Made by a program: the position numbers and the translations under genes. From NCBI GenBank assembly GCA_964398225.1, contig CAYNLY010000018.1, forward strand, positions 1 through 25,938: a stretch of DNA of 25,938 bases, in the 5' to 3' direction. This document shows positions 8,759-19,379 of this stretch, in pieces (position 1 is the stretch's first letter; each line of letters begins with the position of its first letter). The notes under the pieces were generated by a model, which saw only the letters and a list, made by a program, of their open reading frames with translations, was not told the origin of the DNA and searched no databases. This DNA comes from CAYNLY01 sp964398225 (GTDB lineage Bacteria > Pseudomonadota > Zetaproteobacteria > Mariprofundales > Mariprofundaceae).

Positions 8759-10396
8759 TTACGCGCTTGTGGCCCGATCGGCCTTGGGTTTCGTGGAGCG
8801 CCAGGTATCGCCGAGCATGTCCCGGACGCGATAGACCGCAACCTTGCCGTCGATGCCCTTGATCGTGACCGGCGGGAGCACGTCGTAATCGGCCTTGGAC
8901 GTAAGACGATTGAGCGTATTCTCGCTGATCAGCACCTCGCCGGGCCCGGCCATCCCGGTGATCCGGCTTGCGAGATTCACGGCGTTGCCGATGCAGGTGT
9001 ACTGCATCGTCTTCGACGAACCGATGGAGCCCACCACCACCTCGCCGGAGTTGATCCCGATGCCGATCCGGATCGGTTCCTCGCCTGCCGCGACGCGCTC
9101 GGCGTTGAAGCGATCGAGCGCGGCCTGCATCTCGAGCGCGCAGGCCACCGCGCGGTCCGCCGGCCGGTCCACCTCGACCGGCGCCCCGAACAGGACCATG
9201 ATCTCGTCGCCGATGTACTTGTCCACGGTGCCGTTGAACCGGAAAACGACGTCGACGATGGTTTCGAAATACCGATTCAGCATGCCGACGACGGAGGTGG
9301 CGCTGGACTGGTGCGAAATCCGCGTGAAGCCGCGGATGTCGGCGAAAAGAATCGTGACATCGCGCAGCTCGCCGCCCTTTTCGAGCTTCACCTTGCCGCT
9401 CATCACCTGTTCGACGACGCTCGGCGAGAGCAGGCGCTCGAACTGGGCCTTCATCCGCGCCTCCTCCTCGATCCGGCGCATCAGCCGCGCGTTGCTCACC
9501 GCCATCGCCACGAACCGGACGATGCCGGTCAACAGCTGCAGATCCTTCCGCGTAAACGCGTTCTGAGCCTGCTGGCTGTCCAGATGCACGACTCCGTAGA
9601 ACTCGTGCCCGTTCAGAATCGGCGCGCACATCACCGAGCGAATGCCCGCAAGCACGATCGAGGAAGCATGCGCAAAGCGGTCGTCCGCGCTGGTGTCGGC
9701 AAGAAGCAGCGCGTTGCGGCTTTCGCGCACCTCCCGCAGCACCGAGTCGGAAACCGCAACCGTGTCGCTGTCGCCGGCCATGCTGGCCACCGCCCGGGGC
9801 ACGAAATCCCCTTCGCCCTCGGTCAACAGGATCACGCAGCGATCCGCGCGAAACATCCGCATCAGCTGATCGGCGACCTTGCCGAGCACCGCATCCAGAT
9901 CGCGGTCCGATCCGATGCTCTGCAGCAGCTCATGCCCCAGCCGCAGCTTTTCGTAATCGATGCGCAGCATGTTGAGATCGGTGACCTCGCGCTCCGGCAG
10001 GAACATCTCGCCGCTGGCGACCTCGATCCGGTCCTGGACCTGCGAGATCTCGATCGCCTGCGACAGCGTCACCCGTCGCGCGATCCGTTCCGCCTCGCTT
10101 TCCGCGACGAACTCGAGTTCGACGCGGCCGACGCGGATGCGGTCGCCGTCCTTGAGCTTGTGACGCTTGACGCGCACGCCTTCAATGAACGACCCGTTGG
10201 AGCTTCCGACATCCTCGAAGATGTAATCGTCGCCGACCTTGCGGATCACCGCATGGTGCTTGGAAACCATCGGATCGTGCAGGCAGATCGTCGAGCGCGG
10301 ATGCCGCCCGATCGTCGCCTCCTCCTCAAAGGTCGTCGTATGATCCCCGCTCAGCGTGTGCGCAATCACCTTGGGCATGGCCCGAGCATAGTCCAT
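8759..10396 (-). CDS. FHA-GAF-class III adenylate/guanylate cyclase
   Basis: A 545-residue multidomain signalling protein that probably makes cAMP (or cGMP) in the cytoplasm. Residues about 25-97 form a FHA phosphothreonine-binding domain (TIGRHP, SKHH, SSNG). About 160-305 look like a GAF domain, followed by a short linker helix. About 345-525 form the class III cyclase domain: metal-binding Asp353 (FADIRGFT) and Asp397 (GDEIM), purine-contacting Lys393 and Thr467, and transition-state Asn474 and Arg478 (NLASR). All key residues are present, so it should be active; Lys plus Thr fits ATP better than GTP. There is no membrane segment. The start may be ATG 10396 or, closer to the FHA core, ATG 10378; neither has a strong ribosome-binding site. 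It is divergent from glgA and upstream of pgi. Confidence 0.92.
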   Translation of the reverse strand: MDYARAMPKVIAHTLSGDHTTTFEEEATIGRHPRSTICLHDPMVSKHHAVIRKVGDDYIFEDVGSSNGSFIEGVRVKRHKLKDGDRIRVGRVELEFVAESEAERIARRVTLSQAIEISQVQDRIEVASGEMFLPEREVTDLNMLRIDYEKLRLGHELLQSIGSDRDLDAVLGKVADQLMRMFRADRCVILLTEGEGDFVPRAVASMAGDSDTVAVSDSVLREVRESRNALLLADTSADDRFAHASSIVLAGIRSVMCAPILNGHEFYGVVHLDSQQAQNAFTRKDLQLLTGIVRFVAMAVSNARLMRRIEEEARMKAQFERLLSPSVVEQVMSGKVKLEKGGELRDVTILFADIRGFTRISHQSSATSVVGMLNRYFETIVDVVFRFNGTVDKYIGDEIMVLFGAPVEVDRPADRAVACALEMQAALDRFNAERVAAGEEPIRIGIGINSGEVVVGSIGSSKTMQYTCIGNAVNLASRITGMAGPGEVLISENTLNRLTSKADYDVLPPVTIKGIDGKVAVYRVRDMLGDTWRSTKPKADRATSA

Positions 10397-10490
10397 GCCG
10401 GCCTTGCCGCCAAGACACGCATCCCGCGATTCAAGCCTAGCGCTCGCGCTGATAGCCTCGCAGCCGCCGCAAACAAGGGAGGTTCAACCG

Positions 10491-11957
10491 ATGGCAGGCC
10501 AGCATGTCGTATTCATCGCATCCGAGGCAGCCCCGCTGGCCAAGACCGGAGGCCTGGCCGATGTCGTCGGCTCGCTTCCCCGGGCGCTGGCGCGCCTCGG
10601 GCACCGGGTCGAAATCATCCTCCCCTTCTACCGGCGGATCATCGAGGGCTCGGGCTTTGCCCCGTCGCCCACCGGCATCGAAATCGACATGTGGGCGGAC
10701 GGGCGCAACTGGCCCTGCCGGATCCACGAGCTGGAGGATGGCGGCATCCGCTACCTGCTGGTCGAGAACGACGCGCTGTTCGACCGGGACGGCATCTACG
10801 GCCCGCCGGGAGGCGCCTGGGACGACAACCTCCTGCGCTACATCGTCTTCGGCCGCGTCGCGCTCGAGGCGGCCGCCCGGCTCGATGCTCTGGTGGACGT
10901 GCTGCACTGCCACGACTGGCAGACCGCGTTCATCCCGCTGCTGCTTCGCACGCAGTATCAGCATCATGCCCCCATCGCCCAGGCCCGCACCGTCTACACG
11001 ATCCACAACCTCGCCTATCAGGGCGTCTTCGACGCGGGCTGGATCCACCGGCTCGGGCTTCCCAGCCATCATTTCCATGCCGAGGACTACGAATTCCACG
11101 GCCAGATCAACTGCATGAAGGCGGGCATTGCGAACGCCGATGCGATCACGACGGTCAGCCCCAGCTATGCGCGCGAGATCCTGACCCCGGCCTACGGCTG
11201 CCATCTCGACGGCTTCCTCAGGCGCCATCGCGCGCGCCTGAGCGGCATCGTCAACGGCATCGATGTGGAGCACTGGAATCCGGCCACCGACCCCTGCATC
11301 GAGGCCCACTACCGGGCCGGGCGGATCGAAGGCAAGCGCCGCTGCAAGGCCGCGCTTCAGGAGGCCTGCGGTTTCGAAATCGACCCCAAGCGGCCGCTTC
11401 TCGCCCTGATCTCACGGCTTGCCGACCAGAAAGGCATCGACCTGCTGCTGGCCAATGCCGAGGAATGGGCGCGACGGGAGCATCAGCTGGTCGTGCTGGG
11501 CTCGGGGGATCCGTACACCGAAAACATGCTTGCCGAACTCGCCGGGCGGCATCCCGCGCGGATCTTCTTCCACCGCGGTTTCGACGAGCGGCTTGCCCGG
11601 CGCATCTATGCCGGCGCCGACATCTTCCTGATGCCGTCCCGCTTCGAGCCCTGCGGCCTGGGCCAGCTGATCGCGATGCGCTACGGCGCCGTGCCCGTGG
11701 TCCGGGCGACGGGCGGCCTGATCGACACGGTCGTCGACTATCATGCCTCAAAGGCGCGCGCAACCGGCCTTCATTTCGTGGAGCCGGAGCCCGCAGCCTT
11801 CGACCGCGCCGTGACCGAAGCGGTGGCGCTGTTCGCCCAGCCGAGGATCTGGTCGCGCATTCGCGGCAACGCGCTCCGACGCGATTCGTCCTGGGATGCA
11901 TCGGCCGAGGAATACAGCCGGCTGTACCGGCGCCTCACCGACGGAACGGGAACGTGA
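10491..11957 (+). CDS. glgA: Glycogen synthase (ADP-glucose type)
   Basis: GT5 retaining glucosyltransferase that extends alpha-1,4-glucan from ADP-glucose. The 488 residues match the bacterial GlgA length. The N-terminus has SEAAPLAKTGGLADV with the ADP-glucose-contacting Lys18 in KTGGL, then HCHDWQTA, and YTIHNLAYQG. The C-terminal half has GSGDPYTEN and PSRFEPCGLGQL with the conserved Glu386. I chose ATG 10491 because AAGGGAGG precedes it by a good distance; the frame is open upstream to 10395, but that stretch is not conserved in character. Its stop overlaps the ROK kinase start (GTGA). No glgB or glgC lies in the window. Confidence 0.96.
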   Translation: MAGQHVVFIASEAAPLAKTGGLADVVGSLPRALARLGHRVEIILPFYRRIIEGSGFAPSPTGIEIDMWADGRNWPCRIHELEDGGIRYLLVENDALFDRDGIYGPPGGAWDDNLLRYIVFGRVALEAAARLDALVDVLHCHDWQTAFIPLLLRTQYQHHAPIAQARTVYTIHNLAYQGVFDAGWIHRLGLPSHHFHAEDYEFHGQINCMKAGIANADAITTVSPSYAREILTPAYGCHLDGFLRRHRARLSGIVNGIDVEHWNPATDPCIEAHYRAGRIEGKRRCKAALQEACGFEIDPKRPLLALISRLADQKGIDLLLANAEEWARREHQLVVLGSGDPYTENMLAELAGRHPARIFFHRGFDERLARRIYAGADIFLMPSRFEPCGLGQLIAMRYGAVPVVRATGGLIDTVVDYHASKARATGLHFVEPEPAAFDRAVTEAVALFAQPRIWSRIRGNALRRDSSWDASAEEYSRLYRRLTDGTGT

Positions 11958-12888
11958 GCACGGCGATCGCGCTCGATGTCGGCGGCACGAACCTGCGCGC
12001 GGCGAGCGTGGATGCCCACGGCCGGATTCCGGGCCGGATACACCGCAAGCCCTGGCATGCCTCCCGGTGGAGCGGGGATGCCGATACGCTCAACGCGCGA
12101 CTGGAAGACGAACTCGTGGAGCTGATCCTCCGGACGCGGGATGCAGGCGGTGGAGCCGTGGTCGGCATCGGGTTTCCGGGCTTCGTCCGCCGCGACGGCA
12201 CCGTGATCGCATCGCCGAACCTTCCCTGGATTTCGGCGCTCGAGCTGGGCCCGCGCCTCGAAAGGCGCCTCGGGATGCCGGTGTTCATCGAAAACGACGC
12301 GAACTGCGCCGCGCTCGCGGAGTACCGGCTGGGCGCAGGTCGGGGGGCGGAAAGCCTGCTGCATCTCACCCTGGGCACCGGAATCGGCGCGGGCTTCGTT
12401 GCCGAAGGGCGTCTGTGGCGCGGCGACGGCGGCATGGCGATGGAACTCGGGCACCTGCGGGCCACAGGCGGGGAAAAGGCCCTGCCCTGCGGCTGCGGCC
12501 AGCGCGGCTGTCTGGAAACCGTGGCCTCGGCCACCGGGGTCGCCAATGCCTATCGGGCGCGCACCGGGCGGGATCTGGAAGCCGTGGAAATCGCGCGTCG
12601 TGCCGAAGCCTCCGATCCCGACGCCCGCGCCGTGATCAAGGACGCCGCGTCGCATCTCGGAAAAGCGCTTGCCGAGGCGGTGAAGCTGCTCGATACCCGC
12701 CGGATCAGCCTCGGCGGCGGGCTTGCCGAAAGCTGGAGCCTGATTGCGGAGCCTGCGGCCGAGGCGCTGGACTCCTCCCTTCCCGCGGCTCTCCGCGGGC
12801 GGATCGAGCTGGTCCGCGCTCGGCTCGGCGATGAAGCGGGCCTGATCGGCGCTGGATTGTGCGCCCTTTCGGTTAGCTCCGGGAGCGC

Positions 12889-12892
<4 letters not shown>
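11954..12892 (+). CDS. ROK-family sugar kinase, probable glucokinase or fructokinase
   Basis: A 312-residue ROK-family kinase. It shows the N-terminal phosphate loop DVGGTNLR (about 8-15), GFPG, the catalytic IENDANCAA with Asp115, LGTGIGAG (about 140-147), the ELGH box with His167, and the zinc-binding CGCGQRGCLE (about 179-188). The last two are hallmarks of bacterial ROK glucokinases and fructokinases, which cannot be told apart from sequence alone; N-acetylhexosamine is also possible. The start is GTG 11954, overlapping the glgA stop, so the two are co-translated; this favours glucose as substrate. The final codon overlaps the convergent glgP stop. The same frame is open for more than 3 kb upstream, but that part is antisense to the cyclase or out of frame with glgA and is not coding. 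Confidence 0.88.
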
Positions 12893-15396
<2,504 letters not shown>

Positions 15397-15464
15397 CAGG
15401 GCCTGCCTCCGGAGAAGGATCGAACGCTTGCGCAGGCGCAGAAGCGCCGGCAAAACGGGCGCGA

Positions 15465-15493
15465 AACCTTGCCCCGGACCCGGGTGCTGTCAA
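15465..15493 (-). promoter_or_regulatory. Possible sigma-70 promoter for glgP
   Basis: A perfect TTGACA -35 (15488-15493, minus strand) is followed after 17 bases by AAGGTT (15465-15470), which keeps only the A2 and T6 of a -10. It lies in the 124-base gap before glgP. The leader would also contain a small GGCGC/GCGCC hairpin near 15435-15448. The strong -35 with a poor -10 would suit a promoter that needs an activator; that is inference. Confidence 0.4.
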
Positions 15494-15520
15494 ACGCGAA
15501 AGCGGGAGGTGGCGGAAAAG

Positions 15521-16087
15521 TCAGTCGAGGCCGAGCATCGCCCGCTTCAGGCTCTTCTGCGCGGGCTTTTCGCCAAGCCACACGGCGAGCAGCGCCCGGC
15601 TGAAATCGTCCCCGGGAATCATGCCGGCGCGACGGCCGTTGATCGTGACCACAACGCCGCGCGTAGGGATCATGTCCAGAAGCACGACGTCGCCCTCGTG
15701 AAGATCGGGAAACAGGGCCTGAAAATCGGCAAGGCGCGCCCGAAGCGCCTTCATCATCTTAGCCGACTGGTTCTTCTCGAAGCCCTCGCGCCAGCCGTCG
15801 TTCAGGCGCTCGCGATCCACCTCGCGGTAGCGGATGTCCATCCGCACGCGCTTCGGCCCTTCCATCGCGAGCGCCTCCTTGGCCGAATGCGTCCGCTTTG
15901 GAAGGTACAGGCTGCCCACATAGATATCGAAGAAAAACTTCGTCCGCATGCCGGCGCCGTTGAGCACAAGCGTCCGCCCCGCAACCGCAGCGGTATCGGG
16001 AAGCTGCACGCCGTCCACTTCCGCCGCATCCGCCCGGATGGCGGCAAGCCCCATTGCAAGCAGGATCATCATCCACCGCACACCCAT
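15521..16087 (-). CDS. Exported chalcone isomerase-like domain protein
   Basis: A 188-residue protein resembling the bacterial chalcone-isomerase-like family (Pfam Chalcone_3 type), whose biochemical role is unknown. It starts with a signal peptide (Arg4, hydrophobic 6-17, probable cleavage after ADA near residue 22), so it is probably periplasmic. The mature part has the family's pattern: a VLNGAGMRTKFFFDIYVGSLYL strand pair (about 42-63), then AMEGPKRVRMDIRY, then an alpha-helical WREGF segment, and a C-terminal WLGEKPAQKSLKRAMLG. ATG 16087 is preceded by GGGAGG. The frame opens 15 codons earlier, but that start lacks a binding site. Plant chalcone isomerase activity should not be assumed. 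Confidence 0.8.
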   Translation of the reverse strand: MGVRWMMILLAMGLAAIRADAAEVDGVQLPDTAAVAGRTLVLNGAGMRTKFFFDIYVGSLYLPKRTHSAKEALAMEGPKRVRMDIRYREVDRERLNDGWREGFEKNQSAKMMKALRARLADFQALFPDLHEGDVVLLDMIPTRGVVVTINGRRAGMIPGDDFSRALLAVWLGEKPAQKSLKRAMLGLD

Positions 16088-16133
16088 ACTCACCTCCCGA
16101 AAAACCCGAAGCGTCATGCCCCACTCTAGCACG

Positions 16134-16160
16134 AAAACGGGGCGCCTTCAGGCGCCCCGT
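16134..16160 (-). terminator. Rho-independent terminator after pfp
   Basis: A perfect 10-bp stem (16137-16146 with 16151-16160) closes a 4-base loop. On the minus strand it is followed by a short T-run (TTTT, then CG). It lies 23 bases after the phosphofructokinase stop and before the chalcone-isomerase-like gene, so it should end pfp transcripts and partly insulate the next gene. Confidence 0.85.
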
Positions 16161-16183
16161 CCGATCCCGCTCGGAACCGGAAT

Positions 16184-17368
16184 CTAGAACAGCTTGCCCA
16201 TCCGGGGCAGCTCGCCGACCAGGGGCCGCACATAGTCCAGCCAGGCATCCGTGACGTCGTTGCCGTCGGCTGCGATGAACTCATCCGCCATCACCGTCGA
16301 CTCCCGCGCCACGCTGGACAGCGGCGTGATGAAGTATTCGCTCGCATACGGCGCGTTCGAAAGCCTGCGGATTGCGACCGAGCCGTTCTCCCCCGTGGCC
16401 ACCGCATGGCGCACGCCGAACGCGGCCGACTCCCGGGCCTCGCGCGCGTCGATTTCGGAAACGATGGTCGGGAAGCTGCGCTGCAGATAGCCGAAGGTGT
16501 CGGCGCGCACGCGCACCTTCTCGCCCGCAAACGCCTCCTTGGCCTTCGCGGCCAGAAAATCGCCGAGCGCGCCGGTTCCGGAAAGCTGGATGTTGCCGTG
16601 CGAATCACGCTCACCGGTGGTCGCGATCGGACGGCCCTCGGCATCGGCCACGCCTTCGGAGACGGCGACGACGCAGCGGCCACGCTCGGCATAGACGCGG
16701 CGCACGTCCTCCTGGAAGCGGGCGACATCGAACACCCGTTCCGGAAGATAGATCAGATGCGGGCCGTCGCCCTCATCCTGCCGCGCCAGCGCCGAGGAAG
16801 CGGTCAGAAAGCCCGCATGCCGGCCCATGACGACGTTGATCTTGATGCCGGGAAGCGCGGCGTTGTCGCGATCGTCGCCCATGAAGGCCAGCGCCACGAA
16901 ACGCGCCGCCGAGGCAAAGCCGGGGCAGTGGTCGGTGACCTTCAGGTCGTTGTCGATCGTCTTTGGCAGATGCACGGTGCAGAAATCGTAGTTCGCCTCC
17001 CGCGCCATCTCGGCGATGATGTGCGCGGTTTCCGCCGAATCGTTGCCCCCGATGTAGAAGAAGTAGCGCACGTCGTGCTTCCGGAACACCTCGAAGACGC
17101 GCTCGCATTCCTCGCGCCCGGGCTTCAGGCGCACGCTTCCGAGCGCTGCGGCCGGTGTTTTGGCCACCTGCTCGAGCTCGGATGCGCTGGGCCGCGTCAG
17201 ATCGATGAAGTCCTCCTCCATGATGCCCTTGATGCCGTGATGCGCGCCGAGAATGCCGGTGATCGACGCATTCGCGCGCGCTTCCAGCACGGCTCCGACC
17301 AGCGACTGATTGATCACCACCGTCGGCCCGCCGCTCTGACCGATGACCATGTTCCCCTTCAGTGCCAT
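16184..17368 (-). CDS. pfp: Phosphofructokinase, pyrophosphate-dependent type
   Basis: A 394-residue PFK-family enzyme interconverting fructose-6-phosphate and fructose-1,6-bisphosphate. The sequence points to PPi rather than ATP as phosphoryl donor: the position of E. coli Gly104 (in GGDGS) is Asp110 here (GGNDS), and Gly124 (PGTIDND) is Lys136 (PKTIDND). These two residues mark PPi-PFKs. MGRHAG (about 181-186), IGQSGGPTVVIN at the N-terminus and the TIDND catalytic Asp are intact. PPi-PFKs are reversible, and in methanotrophs some also use sedoheptulose-7-phosphate. ATG 17368 has the best-spaced AGGGG; ATG 17374, two codons upstream, is possible. Divergent from the IMPase-family gene. Confidence 0.92.
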   Translation of the reverse strand: MALKGNMVIGQSGGPTVVINQSLVGAVLEARANASITGILGAHHGIKGIMEEDFIDLTRPSASELEQVAKTPAAALGSVRLKPGREECERVFEVFRKHDVRYFFYIGGNDSAETAHIIAEMAREANYDFCTVHLPKTIDNDLKVTDHCPGFASAARFVALAFMGDDRDNAALPGIKINVVMGRHAGFLTASSALARQDEGDGPHLIYLPERVFDVARFQEDVRRVYAERGRCVVAVSEGVADAEGRPIATTGERDSHGNIQLSGTGALGDFLAAKAKEAFAGEKVRVRADTFGYLQRSFPTIVSEIDAREARESAAFGVRHAVATGENGSVAIRRLSNAPYASEYFITPLSSVARESTVMADEFIAADGNDVTDAWLDYVRPLVGELPRMGKLF

Positions 17369-17399
17369 GTTCATAACCCCTCTCGTGGAAAGTGCCGGG

Positions 17400-17428
17400 A
17401 TGATAGCCGATGCGCCCTTCCCGTGCAC
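17400..17428 (-). promoter_or_regulatory. Weak candidate promoter for pfp
   Basis: On the minus strand TATCAT (17400-17405) is a good -10, with GTGCAC (17423-17428) 17 bases upstream as a poor -35. It lies in the 78-base gap between the divergent pfp and IMPase-family genes and would give a leader of about 25 bases. Confidence 0.3.
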
Positions 17429-17446
17429 CCGCTAGGTTTGCGCGCC

Positions 17447-18256
17447 ATGAATCCCGAAAACCTCGATGGACTCCTCCCGAGCCTTGCCGGCATCCTCGAG
17501 GAAGCCGGGCGGACGATCGTGATGCCCGCCTGGACAGCGAACGCGGCGGGACGGACGAAGGACGACGGCTCGGTCGTCACCGAAACGGACACCGCCTGCC
17601 AGCGGTGGATTGCTGATAGGCTTGCCGCGATCATGCCCGACATCCCGCTTCTGGGCGAGGAAATGGAGCCGGATGTTCAGGAAGCGAAGCTGCGTGAGAG
17701 CTCCCTTTTGTGGTGCCTTGATCCGCTCGACGGAACCTCGAACTTCGTCGCCGGGATTCCGTTCTTCGGTCTCAGCCTTGCGCTGCTTGAGCGCGGCACC
17801 CCAATGCTAGCCGTCGTGCACGATCCAGTCCGCCGCGAAACCTTCACCGCGGTCCGCGGCCGGGGCTGCCGCCTGAACGAACGGCCGGTCGGCGCATCCG
17901 GCCCCGTCCGCCTTGGCGAGGCGGTCGGCTTCGTCGACTTCAAGCGGCTTCCTCCAAGGCTTGCGGCAAGGCTTGCTTCCGTCTCCCCCTGGCGCAGCCA
18001 GCGCAACCTGGGAAGCTGCGCGCTCGAATGGGCGTGGCTGGCCGCCGGACGCGGCGCCTTCATCATCCACGGCGGCGAAAAGATCTGGGATTTCGCGGCG
18101 GGCGGCCTGCTCGCGTTCGAAGCGGGCGCGTTCTGCGGCGACTTCGAAGGCGCCGACCTGTTCCACCCTGTGCGCCTGAGCTCGCCGGTTCTCGCCGCGG
18201 CGAACGCCGCTCTTGCCGCTCAACTGAAACATGAGCTTTCCTCTGCACCTTCCTGA
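17447..18256 (+). CDS. Inositol monophosphatase/FBPase-superfamily sugar phosphatase
   Basis: A 269-residue Mg-dependent, lithium-sensitive-type phosphatase. The metal ligands are all visible: GEE (Glu71, Glu72), the DPLDGTSNF box (Asp92, Asp95, about 92-100) and IWDFAAG with Asp215. Members hydrolyse inositol phosphates, 3'-phosphoadenosine 5'-phosphate (CysQ), histidinol phosphate or fructose-1,6-bisphosphate; sequence reading alone does not choose among these. Position next to glpX and pfp hints at a sugar-phosphate substrate. ATG 17447 has only a weak upstream TAGG; the frame is open far upstream, antisense to pfp, and is not coding there. It lies 117 bases before glpX without a clear terminator between. 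Confidence 0.9.
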   Translation: MNPENLDGLLPSLAGILEEAGRTIVMPAWTANAAGRTKDDGSVVTETDTACQRWIADRLAAIMPDIPLLGEEMEPDVQEAKLRESSLLWCLDPLDGTSNFVAGIPFFGLSLALLERGTPMLAVVHDPVRRETFTAVRGRGCRLNERPVGASGPVRLGEAVGFVDFKRLPPRLAARLASVSPWRSQRNLGSCALEWAWLAAGRGAFIIHGGEKIWDFAAGGLLAFEAGAFCGDFEGADLFHPVRLSSPVLAAANAALAAQLKHELSSAPS

Positions 18257-18373
18257 TTTTACGTATCTTTTCCGTTTCGGAAATCCCGCACTCGCGTTGC
18301 GCGCCCCTTTTCGCTAGCATCCCCGACCGGCGCGCAAGTCATGCGCCGCAACCAGTTCTGGAGGGGATTGAGC

Positions 18374-19327
18374 ATGGGAAGCGTTAGCAGCCTGAAGATT
18401 GAACTCGTCGAGGTCTGCGAGGCGGCCGCCCGCGCCTGCGCGCCGTTCGTCGGCTCCGGCAAGAAGGACGAGGGCGACGGCCTGGCCGTCGACGCGATGC
18501 GGGCGCGCATCAACGAGGTGCCGATGCGCGGCACGGTCGTCATCGGCGAGGGCGCGAAGGACGAGGCTCCGGCGCTGTACGACGGCGAGGAAGTCGGCAC
18601 CGGCGAGGGCATCGGCGTGGACATCGCCGTCGATCCGATCGAGGGCACGAATCTGTTCGCCAAGGACATGCCCGGCTCGATCTGCACGCTGGCCGCGGCT
18701 CCCGAGGGCGCGATGTACCGCCCCGGCCCCTGCTTCTACATGGACAAGCAGGTCTATCCAAAGGCCGCGCGCGGCAAGATCGACCCCGAGGCGCCGGTCA
18801 AGGACCGGCTCGCCCAGCTTGCCCGGGCGCTCGGCAAGGACATCAGCGAGATCAAGGTGTTCGTGCTCGACAAGCCGCGCCACAAGGATCTTCTGGCCGA
18901 GATCTACGGCGCCGGCGCGAAGGTGCGCCTGGCCACCGACGGCGACGTGAACGGCGCGATCCAGGCCATCCTGAACGTGGGCGTCGATGCCCTCTTCGGC
19001 ATCGGCGGCACGCCCGAGGGGATCGTCACCGCCTGTGCCGCCCGCGCGATGGGGGCCGAGATGTTCGGCCGGATGGCGCCGCAGAAGGACTACGAGATCG
19101 AGGCCTGCAGGAAGGAAGGTGTGGACACGAAGAGCATCATCACCCGCGACGAGCTGGTGACGAGCGACGACGTGCTGTTCATCGCCACGGGACTTACCAG
19201 CGGCGCCTACGTGCGGCATGTGAAGGTCGGCACCGATGCCTTCGGCCGCTACATGACGACCGACACGATCGTGCTCGACGGGGGCGTCGGCAACATCCGC
19301 AGGGTTCAGACCACGGTGCATGTCTGA
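18374..19327 (+). CDS. glpX: Class II fructose-1,6-bisphosphatase (possibly bifunctional F/SBPase)
   Basis: GlpX-type phosphatase removing the C1 phosphate of fructose-1,6-bisphosphate, and in some autotrophs also of sedoheptulose-1,7-bisphosphate. The 317-residue protein has GEGAKDEAP (about 58-66), the metal-binding DPIEGTNLFAKDMPGS (about 87-102), LDKPRHKDL and IGGTPEGI, all characteristic of class II. ATG 18374 follows a strong GGAGGGG; an earlier ATG at 18341 lacks one. The 117 bases upstream hold a short TTTCCG/CGGAAA hairpin and a TAGCAT element but no convincing promoter. A terminator follows directly after the stop, so glpX may belong more with the phosphatase gene upstream than with tkt. 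Confidence 0.95.
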   Translation: MGSVSSLKIELVEVCEAAARACAPFVGSGKKDEGDGLAVDAMRARINEVPMRGTVVIGEGAKDEAPALYDGEEVGTGEGIGVDIAVDPIEGTNLFAKDMPGSICTLAAAPEGAMYRPGPCFYMDKQVYPKAARGKIDPEAPVKDRLAQLARALGKDISEIKVFVLDKPRHKDLLAEIYGAGAKVRLATDGDVNGAIQAILNVGVDALFGIGGTPEGIVTACAARAMGAEMFGRMAPQKDYEIEACRKEGVDTKSIITRDELVTSDDVLFIATGLTSGAYVRHVKVGTDAFGRYMTTDTIVLDGGVGNIRRVQTTVHV

Positions 19328-19352
19328 GGCATAAGTAGCACTTATGCCTTTT
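19328..19352 (+). terminator. Rho-independent terminator after glpX, overlapping a possible operator
   Basis: A perfect 9-bp stem (19328-19336 with 19340-19348) closes a 3-base loop and is followed by TTTTAT. It begins on the base after the glpX stop. Unlike other terminators in the window the stem is AT-rich in its middle, and its core ATAAGT-agc-ACTTAT also has the T-N11-A form bound by LysR-type regulators. Confidence 0.75.
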
Positions 19353-19379
19353 ATCATGGATCGTGATTAGATTTTATAA
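19351..19379 (+). promoter_or_regulatory. Predicted promoter for tkt-gap-pgk-pyk-fba
   Basis: TTATCA (19351-19356) and TTATAA (19374-19379), 17 bases apart, lie in the only AT-rich patch of this region, just downstream of the glpX terminator; TATAAG one base later is an alternative -10. Transcription would begin near 19386, leaving about 64 bases before tkt. The motif ATAAGTAG occurs at 19331-19338 and again at 19376-19383 across the -10, which could reflect regulator half-sites. Confidence 0.5.

Noticed and set aside
18257..18373. TTTCCG-ttt-CGGAAA hairpin and TAGCAT element before glpX
   Set aside because: The 6-bp stem has no T-run on either strand, and no -35 sits at the right distance from TAGCAT, so I call neither a terminator nor a promoter.
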